A stretch of 29,431 bases of DNA from an uncultured Collinsella sp. (GCA_900546455.1 URCS01000025.1:1-29431), one strand, 5' to 3'; shown: positions 1 to 7,824, counted from the stretch's first letter. Notes: generated by a model from the sequence alone, not told the origin. A program made the numbers and translations.

Positions 1-1000
1 GGCGGGCGTTCTGGCCCTTGTTGCCAATGGCCAAGGACAGCTGGTTGTCCGGCACCGTCACCTTGCAGGAGCGGGAGCCGTCCGCGGCGGTTTCCACAGA
101 GAGCACGTTGGCCGGGGACAGCGCCGCGGCGATGAACTTCTCCGGCTCGTCGCTGTACTCCACAATGTCAATCTTCTCGCCGCCCAGCTCGTCCACAATC
201 TCCGACACACGGCTGCCCCGGGCGCCGATGCAGGCGCCCACCGCGTCCACATCCGGGTTGTGACTGACAACTGCCAGCTTCGTACGGGAACCTGCTTCCC
301 GAGATACTGCTTTAATTTCCACGGTACCGTCATAGATTTCCGGTACTTCGGTTTCAAACATGCGCTTGACCAGGTCGGGGTGGGTACGGGAAATGACAAT
401 CGGCGGACGGCTGTGCTCGCCACGAACCGGCTGCAGGTTGGAGTTGGGGTCGCGAACGTCGATGATCACGGCCTTGATGTGCTGGTTGTGAAGGTAGCGC
501 TCGCCCATCGGACGCTCGTTGCGCTCGTTCTCGTAACGGCGCTGGTCAAAGTGCGGAAGCTCGGCCTCGACGCCCTCGCGAATCTTGACGATCGTGAAGT
601 CGGGCGTGGACTGCAGCACGGTACCGCTGATGAGGTCACCGATGCGGCCGGAGAACTCCTCGTAGATCTGCTCGCGGGCGGAGTTGCGCACGATGGCGTT
701 GATCTCGGCCTTGGCGTGCTGGGCGGCGATGCGGCTCGTGTTCTTGGGAGTGACGTCGATCTCCTCGAACTCGGTGAAGTTGCCCTCCTCGTCCATGGAA
801 TCGTCGATCGGCTCCAGACGGTAGACGTAGATCTTGCCGGTGGTGCGGTCGATGGTCACCTTGGCGCCCCACTCAAGATGCAGGATCTCAGCATAGCTCT
901 TGGCGAGCGACTGCTCCAGGCGGTCGATCAGGTAGAGCTGGTCGATGTGCTTCTCCTGGCAAAGCTCCATCAGGGCGGACATCATGTCGGATGCTGCCAT
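1..1000 (-). CDS. nusA: Transcription termination/antitermination factor NusA (3' end outside window)
   Basis: NusA binds RNA polymerase and nascent RNA and modulates pausing, termination and antitermination. About 333 codons are visible; the gene runs off the left edge. The N-terminal RNAP-binding domain begins MAASDMMSALMELCQEK. An S1 domain follows (SGRIGDLISGTVLQ), then KH1 with the CIGARGSRV loop, and the start of KH2 (SLAIGNKGQNAR). The start ATG at 1000 lies one base after the rimP stop, with a GGAAGGAAAG Shine-Dalgarno stretch inside the end of rimP, so the two genes are co-transcribed and probably translationally coupled. Odd: from about position 400 down to 1, codon use changes (ATT replaces ATC for Ile, GTG dominates for Val) and the protein looks Clostridia-like. 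The family identification is certain; the origin of the 3' part is not. Confidence 0.96.
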   Translation of the reverse strand, partial: MAASDMMSALMELCQEKHIDQLYLIDRLEQSLAKSYAEILHLEWGAKVTIDRTTGKIYVYRLEPIDDSMDEEGNFTEFEEIDVTPKNTSRIAAQHAKAEINAIVRNSAREQIYEEFSGRIGDLISGTVLQSTPDFTIVKIREGVEAELPHFDQRRYENERNERPMGERYLHNQHIKAVIIDVRDPNSNLQPVRGEHSRPPIVISRTHPDLVKRMFETEVPEIYDGTVEIKAVSREAGSRTKLAVVSHNPDVDAVGACIGARGSRVSEIVDELGGEKIDIVEYSDEPEKFIAAALSPANVLSVETAADGSRSCKVTVPDNQLSLAIGNKGQNAR

Positions 1001-1001
1001 C

Positions 1002-1496
1002 TTACTTTCCTTCCTTCGCGGGCTTGAAGTCATAGGTGGGCTTCAACTTGCACTTCTTAACATCAGAGAAATCGAGGGTAACGGACTCGCCGTCCTCGAG
1101 CTCGAGGGTCACGTTCGTCTCGGTGGCGGCGGCAATCTTGCCGGCGTACTTGCGACGGCCCTCGGTGGCGGTGGAGGTGAGCTCACAGTTCTCGCCCACA
1201 AAGCGGGCAAAGTCGCACGGGCGGCGCAGCGGGCGCGCCATACCCGGGCTCGACACCTCGAGCGTATAGCTCGAAGAGATGGGGTCGAGCTCCTCAATCA
1301 CATCGCCGACCCACTTGGTGTTGGCCGTGACGTCGTTGAGCGAAAGACTCTGACCCTCGGCACCCTCGATACGCACGCGCACGCAGGGGGCCTTGGTGGC
1401 ACCCACGAGCTCGACGTCGACGATGTCGATATCGTGCTGGGGAGCGACAGCCTCGAGCGCGTCGATGATCGCCTGCTCGGTCTTGGTCTTGACCAT
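1002..1496 (-). CDS. rimP: Ribosome maturation factor RimP
   Basis: RimP assists maturation of the 30S ribosomal subunit in the cytoplasm. The protein has 164 residues, normal for the family, with the typical N-terminal alpha/beta domain (VDVELVGATKAPCVRVRIEG) and the conserved SLNDVTANTKWVGDVIEELDPI and LEVSSPGMARPLRRPCDFARF stretches, then a C-terminal Sm-like domain (KIAAATETNVTLELEDG). The reading frame stays open upstream, but the start at 1496 is preferred: it has a GGAGGT ribosome-binding site six bases upstream, and the upstream extension reads through a terminator hairpin. It is the first gene of the rimP-nusA operon, an order conserved across bacteria. Confidence is high. Confidence 0.95.
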   Translation of the reverse strand: MVKTKTEQAIIDALEAVAPQHDIDIVDVELVGATKAPCVRVRIEGAEGQSLSLNDVTANTKWVGDVIEELDPISSSYTLEVSSPGMARPLRRPCDFARFVGENCELTSTATEGRRKYAGKIAAATETNVTLELEDGESVTLDFSDVKKCKLKPTYDFKPAKEGK

Positions 1497-1516
1497 TGCG
1501 GCACCTCCATCCATAC

Positions 1517-1548
1517 AAAAAAGAAGCGGGGCCGAAACCCCACTTCTT
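1517..1548 (-). terminator. Intrinsic terminator/attenuator in the rimP-nusA leader
   Basis: On the minus strand an 11-bp stem (arms 1538-1548 and 1521-1531, with one G-U pair) closes a 6-nt loop and is followed directly by six U (1522-1517). It lies between the predicted promoter and the rimP ribosome-binding site, so it would stop transcription before rimP unless overridden. No gene lies between the promoter and this hairpin, so it does not serve an upstream gene. Confidence 0.75.
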
Positions 1549-1574
1549 TCAATTACAACTTCATTTGCAAGCAA

Positions 1575-1603
1575 ACTATACCAATAGCTGCGGAAACGTG
1601 CAA
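1575..1603 (-). promoter_or_regulatory. Sigma-70 type promoter for rimP-nusA
   Basis: On the minus strand TTGCAC (1603-1598) and TATAGT (1580-1575) are separated by exactly 17 bases, close to the -35/-10 consensus. The predicted transcript start is near 1568, giving a leader of about 72 nt that contains the terminator hairpin. Predicted from sequence only. Confidence 0.65.
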
Positions 1604-1690
1604 GCACAGTACGAACCTGCAGGTCAGCGTGCGCACAGCTTCTCCATAAGAATAGGACAATTGGCCGAAGGCAACTAGGCAGATACATGC

Positions 1691-1725
1691 AAAACGAGGG
1701 ACGACCCAACCGGATCGCCCCTCGT
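1691..1725 (-). terminator. Intrinsic terminator of leuS
   Basis: A 14-bp stem (1694-1707 with 1712-1725, with two G-U pairs on the minus strand) closes a 4-nt loop and is followed on the minus strand by TTTT. It lies about 30 bases after the leuS stop codon. A short T-run on the other side could give weak activity in the plus direction. Confidence 0.85.
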
Positions 1726-1754
1726 CTTTTATGCGTCAGTTATGCTCGCAGTGC

Positions 1755-4331
1755 TTACTTGACCACCAGGTTGACCAGCTTGCCGGGCACGCAGATGGCC
1801 TTGACGACCGTCTTGCCCTCAAGCCACTTGGCGACGGCTTCCTCGGCGGCAGCCTGCATTTCCTCGTTGGAGGCATCGCGAGCCACGTCAATGCGGCCAC
1901 GGACCTTGCCGAGTACCTGGACGACGATCTGCACCGTGTCCTCGATGGACTCGGCCAGGTCGAACTCGGGCCAGGCGGCGGTGTAGGCGTTGCCCTCGCA
2001 GCCGAGCGCCTCGTGCCACAGCTCGTCGGCCCAGAACGGGCAGATGGGCGCCAGGACGCTCACGATGTCCTTGGCCACGCCGTAGCACAGGGCCTTGTCG
2101 CGGTCAGCACCCTCGGTGGCGTTGAGGTAGGCGCTCGCCGCGTTGACGAGCTCCATGACGGCAGAGATCGCGGTGTTGAACTGGCCGCGATCGAAGTCCT
2201 CGGTGCACTTGGCGATGGTGCGGTGACGCTCGCGATAGAGCTTCATCGCGGTCTCGTCGAGCACGGACTTGTCGAAGGCAACGTTGGCGTCACCCGACTG
2301 GACGAGCTGCCACACGATACGCCAGGCGCGCTTGATAAAGCGGTTGGCGCCCTCGACGGCCTTGGGATCCCAGTCGAAGTCCTTCTCGGGCGGGGCGATA
2401 AACAGGATAGCCAGACGCATGGTGTCGGCGCCGTAGGGCTCGATAACCGAGCTCGGGGGCACGACGTTGCCCTTGGACTTGGACATGGTGTCGCCGTTCT
2501 CGTCCTTGACCATGCCCTGGCACAGCAGGTTGGTGAAGGGCTCGTCCACGCTCAGCAGTCCCAGGTCGCGCAGCGCCTTGGTAAAGAAGCGGCTGTAGAG
2601 CAGGTGCAGAATGGCGTGCTCGATGCCGCCGATGTAGTTATCGACGGGCATCCAACGGTCGGCCGCCTCGCGGGAGAAGGGCAGCTCGGTGTTGTGCGGA
2701 TCGGTATAGCGCAGGTAATACCAGCTGGAGCAGGTGAAGGTGTCCATGGTATCGGTCTCGCGCTTGGCCGGGCGGCCGCAGACCGGGCAGGTGGTCTCGT
2801 AGAAGTCCTTGCACTCGGCGAGGGTCTCGCCGGCGCCCAGGTCCAGGTTCTCGGGCAGCGTCACCGGGAGCTGATCCTCGGGCACGGGCACGATGCCGCA
2901 GTGCTCGCAGTGGATGGCCGGGATGGGGTTGCCCCAATAGCGTTGACGGCTGATGAGCCAGTCGCGCAGGCGGAACTCGACCTTGCGACGACCGCAGCCC
3001 ATGGCCTCGAGGTCGGCCACGATGGCAGCCTCGCCCTCGGAGTGCTTGCCGCCGCGCATACCGGTGTACTTGCCGGACTGTACGAGCGTGCCCTCGGCAG
3101 CGTGGGCGCAATCCCAGTCGACGGTCTCGGCATGGAAGGTATCGATGGTCTCGCCGCTGGCCTCGACGGCAGCGCGGTCGTCATCGTCCAGGATGATCGG
3201 CACGATCGGCAGGTCGTACTTGCGGGCAAACTCAAAGTCGCGCTGGTCGCCGCAGGGAACGGCCATGACGGCGCCGGTGCCGTAGTCGGCAACGACATAA
3301 TCGGCAACCCACACGGGGACCTTCTCGCCGTTGACGGGGTTCACCACGTAGCGGCCGGTAAAGGCACCGTGCTTCTCGAGGGTGCCCTGGGCACGCTCGA
3401 CGGCGGAGATATGCTTGGAGTCCTCGACGATCTTGGTCACGGCCTCCTCGTACTCCGTGCCCTCGACGAGCTCGTGCAGACGAGCGTACTCGGGAGCCAG
3501 GACAAAGAAGGAAACGCCAAAGAGGGTGTCGGCACGCGTGGTGAAGACGGTGATCTTGCCCTCGTCGCCCTCGATAGGCTCGCCATCCTGGTCGCACAGG
3601 GTAAAGTCGACCTCGGCGCCCTCGGAGCGGCCGATCCAGTTGGCCTGCATCTGCTTGACGCGCTCGGGCCAGCCGGGGAGCTTCTCCAGGTCGTCGAGCA
3701 GCTCCTGGGAGTACTCGGTGATCTTGAAGTACCACTGCTCAAGGTCGCGCTTCTCGGGCTCGGTGCCGCAGCGCCAGCACTTGCCCTCGGTGACCTGCTC
3801 GTTGGCCAGAACGGTCTTGCAGTTAGGGCACCAGTTGACCGGGTTCTTCTTGCGGTAGACCAGGCCCTTTTCCCACAGCTTCTCAAAGATCCACTGGCCC
3901 CAGCGGTAGTAGTCGGGGCTGCAGGTCTTGACCATGCGATCCAGATCGTAGGAGAAGCCCATGCGCTTCATCGTGGCGAGCGCCTGGTCCATGTTCTTAT
4001 ACGTCCAGGCGGCAGCCTGCGTGTTGTGCTTGATGGCGGCGTTCTCGGCGGGCAGGCCAAAGGCGTCAAAGCCGATGGGATGCAGCACGTCAAAGCCGCG
4101 CATGCGGGCCTGACGGGCCATAGCATCGCCGATGGTATAGTTGCGCGCGTGGCCCATGTGCAGATCGCCCGACGGATACGGGAACATCTCGAGCACATAC
4201 TTCTTGGGCTTGCTGTCGTCGGTGTCGACGGCAAAGAGGTTGGAGTCCTCCCAGGCCTTCATCCACTTGGACTCAATGGCCTGCGCGTCGTAGGCAGGGA
4301 TCTCGTCCTTATGATCTGTGCAATCGCACAT
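1755..4331 (-). CDS. leuS: Leucine-tRNA ligase (leucyl-tRNA synthetase)
   Basis: Class I aminoacyl-tRNA synthetase that charges tRNA-Leu with leucine in an ATP-dependent reaction. At 858 residues it has the normal bacterial length. The HMGH signature is at residues 58-61 (DLHMGHARNYTIGD) and the KMSKS loop starts at residue 616 (DTMSKSKGN). Between them lie zinc-finger-like cysteine pairs (CPNCK, CWRCG) and the CP1 editing domain (TTRADTLFG). The C-terminal domain ends in a typical leucine-specific tail (QVLGKVRGRI). The ATG at 4331 follows an AAGGAGC ribosome-binding site and the start IPAYDAQAIESKWMKAWE matches family starts after a short extension. Its leader contains a very long hairpin. 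I see no T-box signature. Confidence 0.99.
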   Translation of the reverse strand: MCDCTDHKDEIPAYDAQAIESKWMKAWEDSNLFAVDTDDSKPKKYVLEMFPYPSGDLHMGHARNYTIGDAMARQARMRGFDVLHPIGFDAFGLPAENAAIKHNTQAAAWTYKNMDQALATMKRMGFSYDLDRMVKTCSPDYYRWGQWIFEKLWEKGLVYRKKNPVNWCPNCKTVLANEQVTEGKCWRCGTEPEKRDLEQWYFKITEYSQELLDDLEKLPGWPERVKQMQANWIGRSEGAEVDFTLCDQDGEPIEGDEGKITVFTTRADTLFGVSFFVLAPEYARLHELVEGTEYEEAVTKIVEDSKHISAVERAQGTLEKHGAFTGRYVVNPVNGEKVPVWVADYVVADYGTGAVMAVPCGDQRDFEFARKYDLPIVPIILDDDDRAAVEASGETIDTFHAETVDWDCAHAAEGTLVQSGKYTGMRGGKHSEGEAAIVADLEAMGCGRRKVEFRLRDWLISRQRYWGNPIPAIHCEHCGIVPVPEDQLPVTLPENLDLGAGETLAECKDFYETTCPVCGRPAKRETDTMDTFTCSSWYYLRYTDPHNTELPFSREAADRWMPVDNYIGGIEHAILHLLYSRFFTKALRDLGLLSVDEPFTNLLCQGMVKDENGDTMSKSKGNVVPPSSVIEPYGADTMRLAILFIAPPEKDFDWDPKAVEGANRFIKRAWRIVWQLVQSGDANVAFDKSVLDETAMKLYRERHRTIAKCTEDFDRGQFNTAISAVMELVNAASAYLNATEGADRDKALCYGVAKDIVSVLAPICPFWADELWHEALGCEGNAYTAAWPEFDLAESIEDTVQIVVQVLGKVRGRIDVARDASNEEMQAAAEEAVAKWLEGKTVVKAICVPGKLVNLVVK

Positions 4332-4354
4332 ATCAGCTCCTTTAATCTTAGCTG

Positions 4355-4473
4355 GGGTCGGGCGGCTTAGCTTTATTCGCTACTGCGGACAGTCCTGCGC
4401 AAGACGAAGAGCACATTTAGTGCTCTTCTTTGCGTGCGGAACTTGTAGCGAACAAAGCTAAGCCGCCCGACCC
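4355..4473 (-). repeat. 119-nt inverted-repeat hairpin in the leuS leader
   Basis: Arms 4355-4383 and 4445-4473 are complementary over 29 bases with a single exception. That exception is a G-U pair in the minus-strand RNA but an A-C mismatch in the plus-strand RNA. A second nested hairpin (GAAGAGCAC, 5-nt loop, GTGCTCTTC) sits in the middle at about 4406-4428. The structure ends about 24 bases before the leuS start codon. Function unknown; it could be a regulatory leader or a small palindromic element. Confidence 0.8.
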
Positions 4474-4509
4474 TAAGGTTGACTCGACTGATAATAGCAA
4501 ATACGACAA

Positions 4510-4540
4510 GCGAGATGCCTGCGACTTGCGGGCATCTCGC
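4510..4540 (-). terminator. Probable terminator hairpin after guaB
   Basis: A perfect 10-bp stem (GCGAGATGCC at 4510-4519 with GGCATCTCGC at 4531-4540) lies 50 bases after the guaB stop codon. The U-tract on the minus strand (TTGTCGTATT) is poor. On the plus strand TTTATCT follows. Confidence 0.6.
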
Positions 4541-4590
4541 TTTATCTAAATAACGTGGTTGATACTCAACCTTTATGTGCAGCTCTTATC

Positions 4591-6102
4591 CTATCGATAA
4601 GACACAGACTGCTGCGAATCCTTAACGACAACGTCGTGGGCGCCGCCTTCGACGATGGAGGTCGAGCTCACCAGGGTCAGGCGTGCCTTTTCCTGGAGCT
4701 CGGGGATCGAGAGGGCACCGCAGTTGCACATCGTAGACTTGACCTTGTAGAGCGTGCCGCCCACGCCGTCCTTGAGGGAACCGGCGTAGGGAACGTAGGA
4801 GTCGACGCCCTCGACGAAGCTGAGCTTCGCGGCGCCGCCCAGGTCGTAGCGCTGCCAGTTGCGGGCACGCGCAGAACCCTCGCCCCAGTACTCCTTCATG
4901 TACTGGCCGTTGACGTTGACGCGCTCAGTCGGGCTCTCGTCAAAGCGGGCGAAGTAGCGGCCCAGCATCATAAAGTCGGCACCCATGGCAAGGGCGAGCG
5001 TCATGTGGTAGTCATAGACGATGCCACCGTCGGAGCACACGGGCACGTAGACGCCGGTCTCCTCGTAGTACTCGTCACGGGCGCGGCAGACGTCGATCAG
5101 CGCGGTGGCCTGGCCACGGCCGATGCCCTTGGTCTCGCGGGTAATGCAGATGGAGCCACCGCCGATACCGACCTTGATGAAGTCGGCACCGCAGTCCGCC
5201 AAAAAGCGGAAGCCCTCGGCGTCGACGACGTTACCGGCACCGACCTTGACGTCCTCGCCGTAGTTGGCGCGGATCCACTCGATGGTGCGCTTCTGCCACT
5301 CGCTGAAGCCCTCGGAAGAGTCGATGCACAGGACATCGGCGCCGGCCTCGATGAGCAGCGGCACGCGCTCGGCATAGTCGCGGGTGTTGATACCGGCACC
5401 GACCATGTAGCGCTTGTCGTTATCGAGCAGCTCGTTGGGATTGGTCTTGTGGCTGTCGTAGTCCTTACGGAAGACGATGCCCATGAGGTGATCGTTGTCG
5501 TCGACGATGGGCAGGGCGTTGAGTTTGTTGTCCCAGATGACGTCGTTGGCAACCTTGAGGCTGATGTTCTTGTCGCCCACGATGAGCTGCTCACGCGGGG
5601 TCATGAACTCAGAGACCTTCGTCTGGTGGTCATCGCGACTGGGGCGATAGTCACGGCTGGTGACGATGCCCAGGAGCTTACCCTTGGGAGTGCCGTCGTC
5701 GGTGACCGGCATGGTGGAATGACCGGTCTTCTCCTTGAGCTCGATGACCTGCTCCATGGTCATGTCGGGGGTCAGCGTGGAATCGGACTGAACGAAGCCA
5801 GCCTTGTGATCCTTGACGGCCTTGACCATAGCGGCCTCGGACTCGGCGCTCTGGGAACCGTAAATGAAGGACAGGCCACCCTCGGTAGCGAGCGCGACAC
5901 CCATGTCGACGCCCGAGACGGACTGCATGATGGCGGAAACCATGGGGATGTTCAGGGTGATTGCCGGCTTCTCACCGCGCTTAAAGCGGGTTAGCGGCGT
6001 CTTAAGAGAGACGTTGTTGGGGATGCACTGCGAGGACGAGTAACCAGGGACCAGCAGATACTCCGAAAACGTGTGGGACTCACCGGGAAAGAACGTAGCC
6101 AT
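4591..6102 (-). CDS. guaB: Inosine-5'-monophosphate dehydrogenase
   Basis: Oxidises IMP to XMP with NAD+, the committed step of GMP synthesis. The protein has 503 residues. Its TIM barrel is interrupted by a CBS (Bateman) pair at roughly residues 104-220. The catalytic loop is GIGGGSICITRETKG with the nucleophile Cys319. The phosphate-binding stretch SDGGIVYDYHMTLALAMGADFMMLGR and the mobile flap with an Arg-Tyr pair (NWQRYD) are present. The flap sequence EYWGEGSARARNWQRYDLGG differs from the common YRGMGS type of Proteobacteria. The start ATG at 6102 has an AGGAGA ribosome-binding site five bases upstream. It is probably a single-gene unit, divergent from the winged-helix gene at 6296. Confidence 0.98.
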   Translation of the reverse strand: MATFFPGESHTFSEYLLVPGYSSSQCIPNNVSLKTPLTRFKRGEKPAITLNIPMVSAIMQSVSGVDMGVALATEGGLSFIYGSQSAESEAAMVKAVKDHKAGFVQSDSTLTPDMTMEQVIELKEKTGHSTMPVTDDGTPKGKLLGIVTSRDYRPSRDDHQTKVSEFMTPREQLIVGDKNISLKVANDVIWDNKLNALPIVDDNDHLMGIVFRKDYDSHKTNPNELLDNDKRYMVGAGINTRDYAERVPLLIEAGADVLCIDSSEGFSEWQKRTIEWIRANYGEDVKVGAGNVVDAEGFRFLADCGADFIKVGIGGGSICITRETKGIGRGQATALIDVCRARDEYYEETGVYVPVCSDGGIVYDYHMTLALAMGADFMMLGRYFARFDESPTERVNVNGQYMKEYWGEGSARARNWQRYDLGGAAKLSFVEGVDSYVPYAGSLKDGVGGTLYKVKSTMCNCGALSIPELQEKARLTLVSSTSIVEGGAHDVVVKDSQQSVSYR

Positions 6103-6205
6103 GTTTCTCCTTTTTCCATGCGACCGGTCGGCTGCAGGCCTCGTAGGACCCAGCCCAACCTTGGGCGCCCAATACTGGGGAAGTATCTTAACGCACTTTG
6201 ACTGC

Positions 6206-6211
6206 TACAAT
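6206..6211 (+). promoter_or_regulatory. Possible extended -10 element upstream of the ModE-like gene
   Basis: TGCTACAAT (the TG at 6203-6204 and TACAAT at 6206-6211) matches the extended -10 pattern TGnTATAAT, in the short divergent region between guaB and the winged-helix gene. No good -35 is visible, which fits an extended -10 promoter. Confidence 0.35.
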
Positions 6212-6295
6212 GCATGATTTAAGAAGAGCACACGAGGGTTTGACGCTGGCATTGCGTTTGCCCAGCAAACACTTTAGCGGGGAGACGTGGAGCAG

Positions 6296-6640
6296 ATGGA
6301 GTACAAGACGACGGCAAAGCTGGTCATTCAAGCGTGCGACAAGGATCTGCCGGGCGTCTTCGGCCACGGCTGCGTCTTGCTGCTGCAAGGTATCGCCCGC
6401 GAGCACTCGCTCAACCGTGCCGCCAAGAGCATGGGCATGGCGTATTCCAAGGCCTGGCGCATTGTGAACGAGGCAGAAGGCCAGCTGGGATGCAAGCTCA
6501 TCGAGCGAGACGGAGCCCGCGGATCCACGCTCACCCCCGCCGGCGAGCGAGCCATCGAAGTCTACGAGACGTTGCAGGGCGAGATCAACAACGTCATCGC
6601 CACCAAAGCCAACGACCTCATCGCCAGCATCAAAAAGTAG
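6296..6640 (+). CDS. ModE-type winged helix-turn-helix DNA-binding protein
   Basis: A small (114-residue) DNA-binding protein equivalent to the N-terminal domain of ModE/LysR-type regulators. The recognition region HSLNRAAKSMGMAYSKAWRI and the wing EAEGQLGCKLIERDGARGS followed by TLTPAGERAIEVYETLQ are typical of this class. The molybdate-binding MOP/TOBE domains of full ModE are absent, so the ligand cannot be inferred. The start at 6296 gives MEYKTTAKL. An in-frame GTG at 6287 is possible, but its GGGGAG ribosome-binding site would be only two bases away. It is divergent from guaB and convergent with the next gene. Molybdenum-related annotation would be over-interpretation. Confidence 0.8.
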   Translation: MEYKTTAKLVIQACDKDLPGVFGHGCVLLLQGIAREHSLNRAAKSMGMAYSKAWRIVNEAEGQLGCKLIERDGARGSTLTPAGERAIEVYETLQGEINNVIATKANDLIASIKK

Positions 6641-6682
6641 CTAATTTGGGACGGGGCTTTTTTAGCTGCACAACCCCTTCTC

Positions 6683-6755
6683 ATAAGTTGCGGTGAAATA
6701 GGGACTGTTTATGCCGATAAAGCCGTAAATCAATCCCTATTTCACCGCAACTTAT
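6683..6755. repeat. Intergenic palindrome with 22-bp perfect arms (GCGGTGAAA family)
   Basis: Arms 6683-6704 and 6734-6755 are exact inverted copies of 22 bases, separated by 29 bases. The element lies between two convergent genes and may serve as a bidirectional terminator. The arm contains TGCGGTGAAA, also found at both tips of the palindrome at 23570-23683, suggesting a dispersed repeat family. Confidence 0.8.
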
Positions 6756-6774
6756 GGAGTTGAGGATGATTTAG

Positions 6775-7767
6775 CTAGTTGCGGAGGGCGTTATCTAGGG
6801 TTGACGCTACAACCAGGGGGTTGTCGGTGCCGGCGAAGAGGCGGATGGTGCTCCCCTGCTTGCCGCGTGGGACCGAAAGACGCGTCGTTGCGCCGCCGGC
6901 AGGCGATGTGCGAAACTCCCCCGGCAAAGCGTCGAACAGCTCTCCCGCGCTACGCTCGATAAGGTCAAATTCAACTGCCGGGCCAAAACCATGCTCGAGG
7001 ATTCCCGTTGCAACCGCATGGTCGGGATGCGAGCCCAGTCCGGGATAGCGAACGTTGCGCACCATCTCGTTGGCGGCCAGATACTCGGCCAGCGCACGGG
7101 CGCGGTCGAAGTGTGCCTGCATGCGGGTATTGAGCGAGTCCAGCCCGCGCTCCAGCACACCGGCCTCGTCAGCAGGCAAATTAAGCTTTGCCAAGCCGCA
7201 GTCCTCAAACAGGGCATATGTGCACGCGGCAGCAGCATCCACACGATGGCGCTTAAGCTGCGAGCGCGCAACCGATACGGCAACCAACTTGCGTGAAGCA
7301 TCACCGGCGCACACGCGGTCGAGCGCCTCGAGCGACAGCGCAGCACCCAGACGCAGCGGATCGCAGCCAAAAGCCGACGCCACGGTGTTGTCCACAACCA
7401 GCAACGCATGGGCCTCACGCGCCGCCCGACCCAGCGCACGCAGATCGGGCACACGCAGGCCAAAGCCGCCGATTGAGTTCACAAACCACCACAGGTGCGG
7501 CCCCTCGGCATCAAACGAAGCATCAAAGTTCTCGGACGCGGCGACAAACGCTGAAACCGACGGCTCGCCCACCATAGCCACGTCGCAGGCATCAAAGCCG
7601 CTCGCAAACGCATCGGCAAAGTCATCGGCAAACGCAACCAGGCGGTCACCAGGACGCACGATCCCCAGCTGCGACAGCGCTGCCGGCACATGCGGGACCG
7701 CAAGCAACCGCGCCTCACGCGCGCCGGCCCTCAAAGCCCAAGTCTCTTCTAGCTGCTGCACATCCAC
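6775..7767 (-). CDS. Cys/Met-metabolism PLP-enzyme fold protein with degenerate active site
   Basis: The fold is that of the cystathionine gamma-synthase/beta-lyase family. The stretch ALLVVDNTVASAFGCDPLRLGA matches the conserved VVDNT...PL.LGA region, and VRNVRYPGLGSHPDHAVA plus GFGPAVEFDL match the C-terminal domain. The PLP lysine motif (SATKY in the family) aligns with SVARS, so the lysine is replaced by Arg168 (numbered from GTG 7767). The SNP motif is also lost (NSIGGFGLRV) and the N-terminal YSR region is missing. The protein is short (330 residues). The frame is open up to 7827, but that extension reads through the scrB terminator. The GTG at 7767 follows GAAGGG and is preferred. Probably not a normal transsulfuration enzyme; it may have a regulatory or scaffold role, or be decaying. 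Confidence 0.7.
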   Translation of the reverse strand: MDVQQLEETWALRAGAREARLLAVPHVPAALSQLGIVRPGDRLVAFADDFADAFASGFDACDVAMVGEPSVSAFVAASENFDASFDAEGPHLWWFVNSIGGFGLRVPDLRALGRAAREAHALLVVDNTVASAFGCDPLRLGAALSLEALDRVCAGDASRKLVAVSVARSQLKRHRVDAAAACTYALFEDCGLAKLNLPADEAGVLERGLDSLNTRMQAHFDRARALAEYLAANEMVRNVRYPGLGSHPDHAVATGILEHGFGPAVEFDLIERSAGELFDALPGEFRTSPAGGATTRLSVPRGKQGSTIRLFAGTDNPLVVASTLDNALRN

Positions 7768-7783
7768 ACGGCACCGTCCCTTC

Positions 7784-7824
7784 AAAACAAAAACCCACGA
7801 TGCGGGTGTTCCCCGCATCGTGGG
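7784..7824 (-). terminator. Intrinsic terminator of scrB
   Basis: A perfect 13-bp stem (7794-7806 with 7812-7824) closes a 5-nt loop and is followed on the minus strand by TTTTTGTTTT (7793-7784). It sits 38 bases after the scrB stop and ends the sucrose operon. Confidence 0.92.

Noticed and set aside
1731..4370. A plus-strand open frame of 879 codons opposite leuS, and similar long frames opposite guaB, scrB, scrA and the VTC/DUF4956 genes
   Set aside because: They are mirror frames caused by GC-rich codon use on the real strand. Their translations are low-complexity (rich in L, V, G, H, D) and match no family.
4332..4590. T-box riboswitch for leuS
   Set aside because: Neither the AGGGTGG-type T-box sequence nor an antiterminator layout is visible; the region is explained by a long hairpin and the guaB terminator.
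6296..6640. Molybdate regulator ModE
   Set aside because: Only the winged-helix domain is present, without MOP/TOBE domains or molybdate genes nearby, so a molybdenum role is not supported.
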